A stretch of DNA of 64,000 nt, from contig JABYQS010000099.1 of assembly GCA_022592435.1 (NCBI GenBank), positions 1 to 64,000 on the forward strand, read 5' to 3'. Shown piece by piece: positions 1-11,338 of the stretch; position 1 is the stretch's first letter, and every line of letters begins with the position of its first letter. The notes under the pieces are model-generated. The model searched no databases. It was not told where the DNA came from and worked only from the letters and a program-made list of their open reading frames with translations. Position numbers and translations under genes: made by a program. This DNA comes from Cerioporus squamosus. Lineage: Eukaryota > Basidiomycota > Agaricomycetes > Polyporales > Polyporaceae.

Positions 1-1487
1 TTGATAGACGAGCTCGTCGGCGGTGTACGAGGGGTTCGCGCGCGCTGTGCTCATGTAAGATTGGTACGAGACAGCCCTGTCATATACCGTTCACAATGTA
101 CATTTATCCCAACACTATCCCCGCGGGATATCGGTCTAACAGCGGCCAAAGCAATAGCCGCCAGTGGAGGTCAGCGAGCATGTCGCCTCGAACGCCGCGC
201 TCATCGGTCGGCGACAATGAGCGCGACCTCGCCTCCCAGCTTCCTCTTCTATGATGCCCGCTGCTACGAGTCCCAAAACAGGGAGCGAGCTCTGAGGGAA
301 GTTCAATCGCGAGACGTTCAGGAACTCCTGCTCATGCTGGAACAAGATCTAGTCACTGCCGCCGCCGACGAACCCGCCAAAGGGGCGGACGTCCTGCGCA
401 ACAGTCGGGACCATGCTCGGCTAGCAACCTTATTCGGTACTTGTGGTGAGCCGAACGCATAGCTGCGGGCACCGAGTATTCAACTCGAGCTATCACGGCA
501 GGCATCGCGGCGTTTCGGACGAGACAAAAGGCGTGACCATGGCCAGACCATGGGCGAAGAGTCGCCGCGCAAAGGTTACCTTTCGGCCAGGTTTCAGTCG
601 AAAAGGATACCTCTTGGCCGCTTGCGCTCTGAAACGAGACAAAAGGTATCCTCGCGCGGCGTATAGTCGCGCCTTTTCGCCCGTACCAAACGCGGGTATG
701 CCTGCCGTGTATTCCGTGGATTGGCATTTATCCCGTGGGGGGTAGTGTTGGATCAAGGTACGCTTTGAACGGCATACTGTCATGAAGAAGAGTACGTACG
801 TGACGATTCCTCCTACACGGTGAGTACCCCTGGAATTCCAGACAAAGTCAGAGTACGGCACAGATGCTCAGGGGTGAGCAGCACTGTACCAAATGACGAT
901 GGGGTAGTCTGCAGGTTGCGAAACGATCAGCTGCGCATCAACGACGTCGAAGACACTTGTAAGTGCTCACCGACGTGGTTGGGCCCAAACACGCAAGCTT
1001 CGCGCGAGGTCAGTCTGAATCTCCACATATTCGGGGATCTCAGGAGCACGCACCGACGTCATTGTTTCCTGCGCACGGCCCTGTCAGTCACCCTGTCAAT
1101 CGCGAGTCTGCAACAAGGACTCACCGAAGTTCCAGCGGATGTGCAGCGCGTTGGCGAGACCCCACACGCGGGCGCGCACCTACACGACACGGCCGCGTCC
1201 TCCCGTCAGCGCCCGCCCAAGCTCTCTTCCGCCCACCTTCCAGCAGTGGATAGCGGCCTGATTTCCCGAACGAACGAACCGACGAAAGAAAGAAAGCTCA
1301 CCTCGTCGGCTGTGACTGGCCTTCCTGTCGCGTCCTCGATGAAGTAGGCGGGATTCCTGTGGTGGAGGGCCTCGCCGCCGAGCGGGTGGTGCTGGTCGAA
1401 GAAGAACTGGGGGATGGTCACGTCGTCCGGGATGTGCGCGAGAGGCCCGCCGTCGCCGTAGATTGTCGGTATGTTGTTCGCTGCCAT
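1..1487 (-). CDS. ANL-superfamily acyl-CoA synthetase (4CL-like), 3' part cut off by window edge
   Basis: This is the N-terminal part of an AMP-forming acyl/aryl-CoA ligase. ANL enzymes activate a carboxylic acid with ATP to an acyl-adenylate and pass it to CoA. The start ATG at 1487 opens an exon with the family N-terminus (IYGDGG, then HIPDDVTIPQF), which aligns with the other three copies in the window. Short exons follow: GLANALHIRWNFG near 1150, CVFGPNH near 975, DYPIVIW near 890 and HRVGGIVT near 805-835. The last visible exon, ANPSYTADELVYQ, runs off the left edge at base 1. The ATP-binding loop and catalytic lysine lie outside the window. Introns are about 50-90 bp except one of about 750 bp (roughly 50-799) before the last exon. 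No stop codon is seen in the predicted exons. Substrate cannot be inferred. Confidence 0.85.
50..799 (-). other. Oversized intron (about 750 bp) in the first ANL gene
   Basis: The donor GTACGT follows the HRVGGIVT exon at about 799, and the next recognisable exon (ANPSYTADEL) begins near 49. The same intron is about 60 bp in the paralogue ending at 5728. The extra DNA codes for nothing recognisable. It carries a 9-bp inverted repeat (AGGATACCT / AGGTATCCT, about 605-652) and repeated GAGACAAAAGG words near 520-535 and 633-650. An inserted non-autonomous element is possible, but no clear ends or target-site duplication were found. Confidence 0.5.
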
Positions 1488-2553
1488 ACTGGAGGGGTTA
1501 AGGGTCAACAAGTTCAGGTCTGCGCCGCCTTAGCACTAGCCAAATAATAGTCTGTCGCGTCTAGACGAGGAAAGCAGAGGCGTTGTCGGAGTCGCGGTGT
1601 CACTATGTGAGTACTCCGGTCCTTCTACCCGAGCCGCGACGACGAGGAGAAAGACAAGGTTCGCTGCGCGGCTGGACACGGGCAGCGGGCTTATGTAGGA
1701 CGATGACACGAGTTCGCACCGTGAAGGCTTCCACCCATTCCATGTCTCATCCACTGCCAGTCCGAATACGACTTCCTGCCGGTGGTCACGGGAATTCTGC
1801 CAGGGGTTGTTCTTTGACATCTGCGATGCGCCTCCCGCATCATTCCCTGACGGTTAGAACACGGATATACCTTCTTCAGCTTCGTGTTCGACTCGGTGAA
1901 CATGAAACCGGATGCCGGCAGCAGTTCGTGCTCATTCTGACCTACTTAAAGTAAGCACACTACAACCATGGAGTGTGCGGCACAGTGCTACGAGTTCTGT
2001 CTCCCAGAGCGATATCTCGCAACACCGTGACCGAAGTACATGATATTAATTACGGTCGCTTGCCAAGCCCCTGCCGCACGGACGACCGACAAAACGGACA
2101 TCAGTTCAGCCCGGTCTCTGGTAGAACAGGGTGGAACACATGAGACCGCCACAGGGTGCACTACTGCGGGACTAGTGGCCCCGGATGCGGGGTATGATCG
2201 AGAACGTCTGGCGAAGGTTGGCTGGGGTTTATCTTATCTGCCACTTCTCCCCTCGCAAGCTTCGGGGATCAAGAGCGAACTCTACTATTACTCCCTGAGG
2301 ACAGCGCATCTACGTACATGAATAGCAGCATGGTGAAGGTTCGACAGCGCGAACACGATATCAATGGTTCCGAACAGCATCTAAGTATGTCAGTAGACAC
2401 AGCCAATACAGTAGTACAAGAACATCAATCACATCTGGCAGCACCTCGCCGAGTGCATGCGTACGAACTCGAACCACACCCCCATCTTCCACGCTCCACG
2501 ATCCATCCATACAACAGTTCCAGCATCCCGGCCTTGAGGCTGGAGCTCATCCA
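1488..2553. other. Intergenic, no gene seen
   Basis: This stretch lies between the start of the first ANL gene and the stop codon of the second. Open frames are short, with no family resemblance or convincing splice-linked exons. It should hold the promoter of the left ANL gene and the 3' UTR of the second. Confidence 0.5.
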
Positions 2554-5500
2554 TCACAGCTTCGCACGAATGGGTGTCGCGAGCGTCCCCTTCTCGCGCA
2601 TCTCCTTCGCCCGGTCGCGGAGGAACCGCCTCAGCAGCTTCCCGCTCGGGTTCTTCGGGATTGCGTCGATGAACTCGACCCCGACGAGATGCTTGTAGTT
2701 CACCTTGTGGTCCGCCACGTGCTGCAACACCGATGTCAACACCAGTCACCTCCCGTAAGACGTGGATAGAAGCACGAAGGCAAAGCAAAAAATAAGCAAA
2801 GCGTGGGAAGAGGCGGGTGGTATGGGAAGAGTGAAGATTGAACTTGAAGAGGGTACTCGGGATCGGAACAAACCAAGCTGAAGCCGCAAGTTGCAACTGC
2901 CAACAACCAACAAGCACACGCACCTTCATGATCGCCTTCCTCACGTCCTCTGCCGCCCTCGGCTCCTTCGCGATGCGCGCTTCCGCCTCCGCGCTGGGCA
3001 CGACGAACGCGAGCGGGAGCTCGCCCGAGTACTCGTCGGGCACGCCCACGACGCACACGTCCCCGACGTCCGGATGGTCGAGCAGGTGGCCCTCCAGCTC
3101 AGCGGGCGGCACCTGGAACCCGCGCACCTTGATGAGCTCCTTGATGCGGTCCACGACGAAGATCTCCTTCCGCTCGTTGAAGTACACCTCGTCCCCCGTG
3201 CGCACCCACCCGTCCTGGAACGTCTCCGCGGTCCTGCGATGCCGGCCCTCCTCGTCAGCACGTTCGTGTACTAAGAATGAGCACCAGTCTGCATGTGGAA
3301 GGACTCACGCCTGTGGATTGTTCATGTATCCGAGCGCCATGCTCGGGCCCGTCACAACGAGCTCTCCGGGCTCGCCAGGCGCAGCGAGGGACCCGTCCGG
3401 CCTGACGACGCGCGCCGTGCATCCGGGGAGGAGGACGCCCCCGCTGCCGAGCGTGCCGATCTTGCGGTCGATGGGCGGGAAGGTGACCGCCGTGCACGTC
3501 TCCGTCATGCCGTACGCCTGGCCGATCCAGCACTCGGGCAGCACCTGCACGAGTTGCGTCATGAGCTCTGAGCTGAGCGGCGCCGCGCCGCTCATGAGGT
3601 GCCGCACGGAGCTCAGGTCGTACTTCTTCACTGCTGGGTGCTTGCACAGCAGGACGACCATCGGGGGGACGAGGCTGCGGGGGTGTTAGCAGGGGTAGAC
3701 GAAGAGGGGAGAAGGGCTTGCCAGAGGTGTGTGATGCGGTACCGCTGTATGCTGTCGAGCATCTGCTCAAAGTTGAACTTCTGCACGACGACGAGGGTCG
3801 TCTGCGTGGACGGGTCAGCAAAGCCAACAAAAACACAGGTTGCCGTCGGTCCTTACCCCAATAAACAAGCTGAAGTGGAGCACGACGACGAGGCCGTATA
3901 TGTCTGCAAACCCGTGTCATTTGCGATCAACAGAAAGGGACGTGTTCGACTCACGGTAGAAAGGCAGCACTGCGTGGAAAAAGTTGTCACTGGGTCGGCC
4001 GTAATCTCGCTATGCGCAAAATCCACTCACGAGCGAGAAGTCTACTTCCAGGCTTGTATCTCTGCATTTCCAGCGGCTTGCTCTCGTCCTTCGCGTTCGT
4101 GTAGTGCGCCATCTGGATGACATTCGCAAGCAGCGAATAGTGCGGGATCATCACCGCCTGCAACACGTCGACGTGGTCAGTTTCGCACTGTAGCACGGAC
4201 TCAGAAGCATATACCTTCGGCCTGCCCGTCGTCCCGCTGCTAAAGCTCAAAAACGCAAGCTTCTTCTTGCCCTCTCCAGGGGCCAGCCTCCGCTCGACGA
4301 ACCTCTGCGGCTGCGAGAGCCCCTCCTCGACCAGCTCATGCACAGTGGTGTTGCTCGCGCCCTCGGCCGCATCGAACACCACCACACGCTCCGGCGGGAC
4401 GCCCGCCTTCTTCGCAGCGGTGAGCGCGACCGACAGCGAGCCGGCGTGCGTGATGAGCACGCGCGCCTTGGTCGCGCTCAGCTGGTACTCGAGCTCCTCC
4501 GCAGTGTACGCGGGGTTCGCGCCTCTGCAGTGCCGCGCGCAGTTTAGCGTCGCAGTAAGAGAAGGTGGTAGGGAGGTGGACGTACGTGATGATACCGCCT
4601 AACCGGTGCACGGCCCTGTGCGGGGGAGATTGAGTGAACCGTGTCAGACTTGCATCTCATCGAGCGAGGAGCAGAAGGCTGAGGTGGGTAAAGCGGCGCG
4701 GAACGTACCATATCGCGACCGGGTAATCTGCGAGATCCCGTCAGTATCCGTGAACAGCGGTGGCAAACAGCGATGAGGGGGAGGAGGCGCGAAGACGAGT
4801 TCAGGGAGGGCATCCTGCGCAAGCACGTTCTCTGCCGACTCCTGAGTGTACGAAACGATGCTGCTCCCGAAGAGCTGAGAAGGAGCTACGCCATGCGGAA
4901 GCCCGCGTCGCAAGCACGCGAAGGCTCGGACAGCCGTCGCGAAACGAGCCTACACGGCAGGACGTGCACTCGATCCGTGCACCTCCCCGTCTCCAGATTG
5001 GATGAGCTCCTGTTCGGACGCCAGGGAACCTTCGCGCACGCCTCCCTGATAGACAGAGCCCGTCAGGGCGCGAAGACTTCCAGGCTTCGCGAACGGACGG
5101 TCGGACGCGCGATACGCGAGAACTCTGCTGGTTTCCGAGATCCGGGACTGCAGCCCGCGCACAAACCCAATCTGCCAACCTCCTCACACTCACCCCGAGA
5201 CCGTAGACGAGGACACCGAGCAGCGGGCGAGCGGACCTACCGATATGATTTGGGCCAAAGATACACACTGCGCGCGTTCCGTCAGCATCCTGCGCCTGCG
5301 CCAGTGCGAGCGACGCGCTCAGTAGACCGCAACACTCCACGCACCGACGTCGTCTTCGCCTGCCAAAGACCGCACGCGTCAGCACAGTCGCTTGCTACGC
5401 ATTCGAGAACGCGACGCACCGATGTTCCAACGCTCTTTCAGCGCGTTCGCGAGGCCAAACGTCCGTGCGCGCAGCTAGACGCGTCCGCCACAAAGCCCGC

Positions 5501-5728
5501 ACTCGCTCAGCCCTCTTCCGACGACCCTCGGACTCGCAGGACGCGATGGGTGTGAGCACTCACCTCGTCAGAGCAGACCTCCCGCCCGGTCAGTTCTTCA
5601 ATGAGCCATGGCTGGGGCTTCTTCAGCGTTGGGCGCGCAGGATGGTGCACGTCCAGGATGAACTGGGGGATGGTCAGATCGTCCGGGATGTGTGGGATGG
5701 GTCCGCCGTCCGCATGAATTTCCGTCAT
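2554..5728 (-). CDS. ANL-superfamily acyl-CoA synthetase (4CL-like), C-terminal AKL
   Basis: A complete AMP-forming acyl/aryl-CoA ligase split into many short exons. The start at 5728 gives MTEIHADGGP followed by PDDLTIPQFILD. Later exons carry GLANALKERWNIG, CIFGPNHIG, DYPVAIW, ANPAYTAEELEYQ, the ATP-binding loop SFSSGTTGRPK near 4200-4235, IPHYS, the A5 motif YGMTET near 3500-3520, TGDEV plus the hinge VVDRIKELIKVRGFQ near 3110-3200, and the A10 lysine motif PKNPSGKLLRR near 2640-2670. All core catalytic motifs are present, so the enzyme should be active. The last three residues, AKL, fit a type 1 peroxisomal targeting signal. One intron is 513 bp (4728-5240) where the copy at 11.3 kb has about 50 bp. 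4CL, fatty or medium-chain acyl and fungal secondary-metabolite ligases cannot be told apart here. Confidence 0.9.
4728..5240 (-). other. Oversized intron (513 bp) in the second ANL gene
   Basis: It lies between the exons coding CIFGPNHIG and DYPVAIW, with GTAGGT donor and CAG acceptor. The same intron in the plus-strand paralogue (near 11790-11845) is about 50 bp. The extra sequence is GC-rich and no homologous exon or transposon protein is seen in it. Confidence 0.6.
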
Positions 5729-5879
5729 CGCTGGGGTGTGTCTTCAAGTTATCTCGGGGCAGGGATAGGTTGTACGGTTGCAAATGGGGTGTTGTGCTTC
5801 GACGAACAGCTCCCAAGCTGGCAGGTTCGGGGACAGGGACGGGGGGAGGTGGTCACGCTGAGGTCGGGGCGGAAAGGAG

Positions 5880-5887
5880 TATATATA
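5880..5887 (-). promoter_or_regulatory. TATA box of the second ANL gene
   Basis: The run TATATATA lies about 155 bp upstream of the start codon at 5728, a plausible distance for a fungal TATA element with a leader of about 100 bases. Confidence 0.4.
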
Positions 5888-6409
5888 CCGATACCCAGGA
5901 AGCTTAGCCTCTCACGCGTGCGACGGCGCAAGTGCGAATCCCCATGTGATCCTATTTACCAAGCTGCGGGCGCGCAATGCAGGGGAGAAACGTTGATCTT
6001 GACGCTATACGCGACTCGCTAGAGAAGGAAACGCAGCGACGCAGTGATTGGATTCAGACATACCCGTCCTTCCTTAGCGAACTTTGGCGCGACGGGTGGC
6101 AGGTGTACAGTCTCGCTGCTTGCGAGCCATTGCGCCGCCGAGACACTATTACCGGTGCACAAAGTACAATTCGTATCAAACTACTCGTCGCAGGACGGAT
6201 CCAAGTTCCAACGCACATCCCGCCTATGCAGATAGCTCAGAGTCATGAGACAAGTATGCAGAGTACCCCGCTCGCTGATCGATCGAAATTGCCCTTCCCC
6301 ACATTGCGTCGCATGATCGGGGCTAGTCGGGGCTGAGCCAGGAACGGCCGTATACCCGACAACGAAAGGAGGGAATCCATTGTGTAAGTACACTCGTGTA
6401 TGACGATGC

Positions 6410-6921
6410 TCACCAGTCTCCAGATGCTCACCGTGATGTCCACGGTCGCCCTCCCCGGCCTCCCCGCTGAAGTCGATGATCCCCAGCAGCTCCTCGGCAC
6501 CGAGGGGAGGCATATGAGTATACGCCACCGTCCGCGCCAAGCACCCCTGCGGCGGGAGAAGGCAGAGAATCCCGTCGCCGTCGGCACCGAGGTCGGCCCT
6601 CGGCGCAGTGTTCAACGTCAACATGGGGATCGCGGGGATACCACCCGCACTGTGGCTTTCGACTGGGAGTTTCCTGCTGGTGACCATTCTGCCTGCGGGC
6701 CGGGGACCCCTGTGAGCACCGCGGCAACAGGGCAGTAGCGCAAACGTACCTCGGCACGATGCTCCCAGTCCCACGCCTTGTCTGTCACCGGTCGACGCGT
6801 ACTGCACTGTCTGAATACCGGCGAGCACCTCGAGCTGTCCTGCGACTGACTTGATCATGCGCAACGGCAGTGTACTGATTGATGTGGCCCCGAGTTGGTC
6901 GTCCTCGGTCGGTGAGCTCAT
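6410..6921 (-). CDS. Possible hypothetical ORF or gene remnant
   Basis: A minus-strand open stretch with G/C-ending codons. It contains segments such as GGIPAIPMLTLNTAPRADLG and AYTHMPPLGAEELLGIIDF at about 6430-6650 and a possible start at 6921. GT..AG pairs that could serve as short introns are present (for example GTACGT near 6748 to CAG near 6710). Downstream of about 6410 the frame decays into short exons at best, and no stop-to-stop gene model could be closed. The DNA upstream (7000-7700) is pyrimidine-rich on this strand, as fungal leaders often are. The family was not recognised. It may be a real small gene or a decayed one. Confidence 0.25.
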
Positions 6922-7756
6922 TCAGATACAGATGAGAGTAGGTGATACGCACCTCGGTACACCGAACGGACTGCCCAACCTCCCCGAGCCACAGATATGC
7001 TCTGCGGGAAGGCCGTTGACCTGATGTGCACCTGAAAGCTTCTACGTCAGTACGGCATCGCGCGCAAAGTTAGAACCCGAGAAGGAGAAGCGACCATCGG
7101 GGCGCTGGACGTGCGACAACGAACACCTGACCAACTCCCTCGGAACAGTCACTGTCAGCGTGCACGGACGCTGGCACTGACGAGCAAAGCGAGTCCAAAG
7201 AGTGAGAAGGAAAGGAGGTGGATATCCCAGAGGGTAGTTCGTATCCGTATAATGGTACAGATGTTGGACGGACGCTAACGACGGAGCGCAATACACTGAC
7301 AGGAGACAGATCGACTCGAACGTACAAAACAACAGTCCGCTGCCTATCCGGGCGACATACATAAATACCAACGAGGGAGAGATGCTGAGCGCAATGATAT
7401 GAGAGACGATGCAGGGGGTATCGTGTGTGGTGCGAAGAGGACATGGACGAAAGTAACGCAGAGAGATAGACAAGAAATCCAATCCACAGAGGGGGGCGAG
7501 GTGAGAGATGAGCGGTATACACGGAGAAAACAAGATGCAACAAGATGAGTCGAGATCAGATAGAAGGCAAGATATACAGAGAATAAGGAAAGAGAGATGA
7601 GGACGGAGGCAATCCGAACGAACGAATGTAGGGGTGTCCATTAGGCGGTGATAGTAATACGGTAGAACCGCTGGGCGTATCTTGAGTGTTGTCTTTCTCC
7701 CGATGTCAGCGTCGTCTCTGACAACTGCCGGATCTTGTGCTGAGCAGACACCACGT
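6922..7756. other. Non-coding, strand-asymmetric stretch
   Basis: Between about 7200 and 7650 the plus strand is purine-rich (minus strand pyrimidine-rich). The long minus-strand frame here has low-complexity composition and no recognisable domain. This is probably the 3' UTR of the F-box/WD40 gene and/or a leader region. Confidence 0.4.
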
Positions 7757-10140
7757 TCAGACGAACAGCGACGTGTCCAGTCCCTCCGAGAAGTCCAGCA
7801 CGACAATCTTTCTATCATGCGACGTGCTGTGGGCAGAACGCAAACAGCTTCCGTCAGCCCCACCGTCCCCAAAACCACGCCGACTGCACAACACGCACCT
7901 CACGATTCGACAGTGGTCAAACTTGACGTCGAAGATGTGGCTCGCATGGCACCCGCGGAACTCGCGCACCATCTTGCCCGAGCGCAGGTCCCACACCTTC
8001 ACCGTCTTGTCGTAGCTCCCGCTCACCAGCCGTCCGCTGTGCGGGTCGAACGACAGCGCCCGGACGAGGAACTCGTGTCCTGTCAACGTCCGCGTGCATG
8101 CGCCGGTATTGGCGTCCCACACCTTGATCTTGCAGTCGTTCGAGCCAGAGACAATGACATCCTCCTACCCGCGGGGGTCAGAAGGCTGTCGGGAATGCGC
8201 ACGGAGAGCAGACACACCTTGAACTCGATGCATGCGAGACCGCGGTCATGGCCGTCGAACGTCCGCACGCGCGCCCCGGTCATGACATCCCAAAGAATCA
8301 TCTTCCCGTCGCCGCTCGCGCTCACCACTCTATTCCCCTGCAGCCCCACGGCATTCACGGGCCCTTCATGACCGCGCAACGTGCAGTGCAGGCTGAGCGT
8401 CTCGCGATCCCATACACGAATCAGCGCGTCCTTGGAACTAGAGCGCAAGAAATCAGCCTCATCCTGAGCAGTCATGGCGACGAGGGTGACATACCAGCTG
8501 ACTATCCAGCGCGAGTCTATCCTAAGATCGAGAACTCCGCCGCTATGCGCTGGGAGCACAGCCTTGATCTCCGCTGTAATCCTTGGCTCTCCGCCAGGTA
8601 TAGGAATGGCCCACAGATCCCAGACACATACAGTGCAGTCGCTGGATCCGCTGACCATAAACCCCTTGCGTGGTGCAAGGCTGCCAGTGTCCATGGCGTC
8701 GCTATCCAAGATGTCCCAGTCACGGTCGAACTTGAGACACAGGACGCTGCCCCGGTGCCCCGCGAACGTCGCGAGGCACTTTCCTGTCTTCAGACTCCAG
8801 ACCTTGATTGTGCGGTCGCGAGACCCGGTGATGATCCGAGACGAGTCGAATTCCAGGCAGTACACGCTGTGGTGAATGTCAGAGTGGCCAGTCTGGACGT
8901 GCCCATACTCCGACTCACCTATCACCATGTCCACTGATCCGCATGACCTTAGGCTCCCAGGCCTTGGTGACCTCCTTCTCCTCTACAACGGCGTCGTCAC
9001 TCAAGTCCGCGCTCAGCCCGGCGCCGGGGTAGTTGGACCAGCGACGGTCGAGTTCCCGTCGGTTCCGATAGAGGTAATACCAATTAAGCTCTAGTGGCGC
9101 TGGCATCATAGAAAGGGGCATCCTGAGCGACGAGGAGCTCCCGCGCTGAGCTCTGCGAAAATCGACCCGCCATCCATCGACCTCACGCAAAGAGAAGAGC
9201 GTACGCCATATTGAGTTGTCGAGTGCGAGATGATTCCAATTCCTGCAAGATGTCAGCCACTGGCATATAGAAAGGAAGATACCGGTGCTTACCTCGACAC
9301 CCGCAGGCACGCCAGGATAGACGGCAGATCCAAGAAAGACAGTAAATACAGAGCGAGCTCGAGCGGTAAATGCGAGACGATGTCCATGCCCGTTATGGCG
9401 CGCACGTCGATAAAGCAAGCCTCGTCGTCAATGAGCTCGCCCTCCTCGCCGTCCAGTGGCATCATGTTGGTATAGTCGATAGACCCGTCTGAATGGTACT
9501 CCAACTCGGTGTCTTGCCACGACGGGATGGCAGGGCGTCGGCGAGAGCGTTTGCTCGGCGAGCCGTCCCGCAACGCATCCCATATTCTGGGAAGGAACCC
9601 CATCCCGATCGTCAAGCTCCTTGACACCTTGATCGGGGACGGGGACGGGGTAGTGATCCGGGGCCACTGGCTGCTGGGGTAGCCAGAGATGGTGCGCCGG
9701 CCGGCCTGGAGGAACGCCATCGAGCAACGAGGGGTCCCGTCGCCATTGCTCGGAAGCATCAGATTGTACATCTCGGGGTTCCAATTCACGATGGAGAACG
9801 TATCCGTCCGGAAGCTTGGTGTGGGGGACGTGGGGCGGGTGACAGTCAAAGAGCGGGGTACATATGCAAACGCACCGTCCACGGTCTCCATGTCCATATC
9901 AGCGTCCTCGTCCATCCTGTCAAGCGGTATGCTAGGCGCATACGCTGTGTCTGAGTCGCCTGGAAGGTCCGAGGTCGTTAGGAATGGAGAGCCCAGGACG
10001 GACGTAAGCAAGTGGCTGAAGCGCGGTGTCGCCTGCGCCTCCTCGTGCTCGTAGACAGCGCCGTCGTCATCGTCATTGTCTCCGCGATAGCTAGGAAAGG
10101 GAATGTGCGCATGAGGGAAGACGTCAAGCTGCGTCGCCAT
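7757..10140 (-). CDS. F-box/WD40 protein, probable SCF ubiquitin-ligase substrate receptor
   Basis: Starts at 10140 with a Ser/Asp/Glu-rich N-terminal region of about 250 residues, followed by an F-box (VSHLPLELALYLLSFLDLPS, with NWNHLALDNSIWRTLF after an intron). Seven WD40 repeats follow, with signatures such as GSRDRTIKVWSL, GSSDCTVCVWDL, SSKDALIRVWD, ASGDGKMILWDV, IKVWDANTG, GSYDKTVKVWDL and STSHDRKIVVLDF. F-box/WD40 proteins of the Cdc4/Met30/Pop1 type bind Skp1 through the F-box and phosphorylated substrates through the propeller, in nucleus or cytoplasm. Several 50-70 bp introns interrupt the gene; the last joins FDHCRIV to the final blade. The stop is at 7757-7759. The architecture is clear, but sequence alone does not say which named F-box protein it is. 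Confidence 0.9.
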
Positions 10141-10760
10141 TGGGCCTGAGAGGCCGTGTGTTGGTCGTTAGAAGATAGGATGTTGTCGAGATGTCCGCTC
10201 GCACTCGCCGCGGTATGCGTGCCGCAGGATCGAAGAAATGACAGGGCGATGCTGTCCTTGGATCCGGCCTGGACGCCCGAGGATTGTCGCAAGTAGATAT
10301 CCGGACTTCAGCCGTGTCGCCGCAGAAGAATGGCAGTAAGTAGATATGGTCCACCACTCGGACGTGGACGGGAGGAGGATCGTCGAGGTCGAGTTCAAGT
10401 TGTTGTTGTTGTTGACGTTCACTTCCATTGCCAACTATCCGAACTGCTTTCACACGCCGTAACAATAACAATGGTGATTAACTGTTTGCTTAGCCCACTA
10501 CAATCTTCATTATTATTAGTGGGACTAGCGCCCACACACTCCCGCCGGATCCCAGCTCAGGCTCGAGTTGCTCAGTCTTGCTCCCAATTTCCTCCCCGTA
10601 TTCCCGTGTCGAATCTCTGCTCGGTCTGATACAACTTAACTTGCGCAACATCTGAATTGCAAGTGTACTCGTGCTCATCCTCTATCCGCAAACAATCGAA
10701 GCTTCCGAGCATTCATACTGAACGATCTGGCTGAAAGTACCGAGCTTCCCCAATCCTTCT
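10141..10760. other. 5' flank of the F-box/WD40 gene
   Basis: No gene seen. It includes five TTG units at 10400-10414. Open frames on either strand are short and compositionally biased. Confidence 0.4.
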
Positions 10761-10789
10761 TTCCTCCGTAGGCAGATAGAGCGCGCCCT

Positions 10790-11040
10790 TCAACTTCGAG
10801 AAGAAGTTTGAGGGACTCGAGCGGAGTGGCTTTAGCCAGAGCCGTGCGGCGAAGATGGATATCGACGACCCGTTCAAGTGATGCACTCTTACAATCCCCC
10901 CGCGGTGGTACTGATGTGATATCTCATCGACAGTTTGCTGTTCGCGTTCCACGAAGCTGATATACTTCGCCTGGGTAGAGCGCACCCAGCGGTAACTGTC
11001 ACCTGGTACAACTTGCGCGCCGCTCGCTCTCTCGCGGTCT
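10790..11040 (-). pseudogene. Possible degenerate DUF6593-like fragment
   Basis: Minus-strand translation gives GDSYRWVRSTQAKYISFVE, then HQYHRGGIVRVHHLNGSSISIF. This resembles the order seen in the C-terminal half of the intact DUF6593 genes here: a GRxYxWK-like strand, a short loop, then HxRxxG and a basic strand. No matching N-terminal exon (DPLNSAVV type) and no proper end were found, so it is probably a remnant, if related at all. The resemblance is by eye only. Confidence 0.3.
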
Positions 11041-11241
11041 TGCTTGTGTGTCGTAACTGCTCTCACGAGCGGCGACGGCTTCAAGCCGATGTCAGCATGG
11101 TGCATGCCTGACCGATTCCGCCAAAGCAAACCACTCGCCCAGGACTTCACGAGTTCTCCACACCCGGTGAAAGGCCCGGCCCGGGTTTTGCGTGGTATTA
11201 CCGCGCAGCAAACATGCAGGCTTCTCGCGCTTCGTTCGCAC

Positions 11242-11248
11242 ATAAATA
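11242..11248 (+). promoter_or_regulatory. TATA-like element of the third ANL gene
   Basis: ATAAATA lies about 95 bp upstream of the ATG at 11339, in the expected orientation and distance. Confidence 0.35.
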
Positions 11249-11338
11249 CTTCATGTTTCTTTCCAGTGGTCCCGTGCTGTCCCCATCTTGGGGTCCACGG
11301 TCCTTAGCCAAGCGTCGCGCCCGCTACTAATCACCAAC

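Noticed and set aside
4801..5385. 194-codon minus-strand frame inside an ANL gene
   Set aside because: Lies mostly within the enlarged intron and runs in a frame different from the ANL exons; composition is Arg/Ser-rich and unlike a protein family.
7042..7878. 278-codon minus-strand frame
   Set aside because: Low-complexity pyrimidine-rich DNA overlapping the end of the F-box/WD40 gene; no domain.
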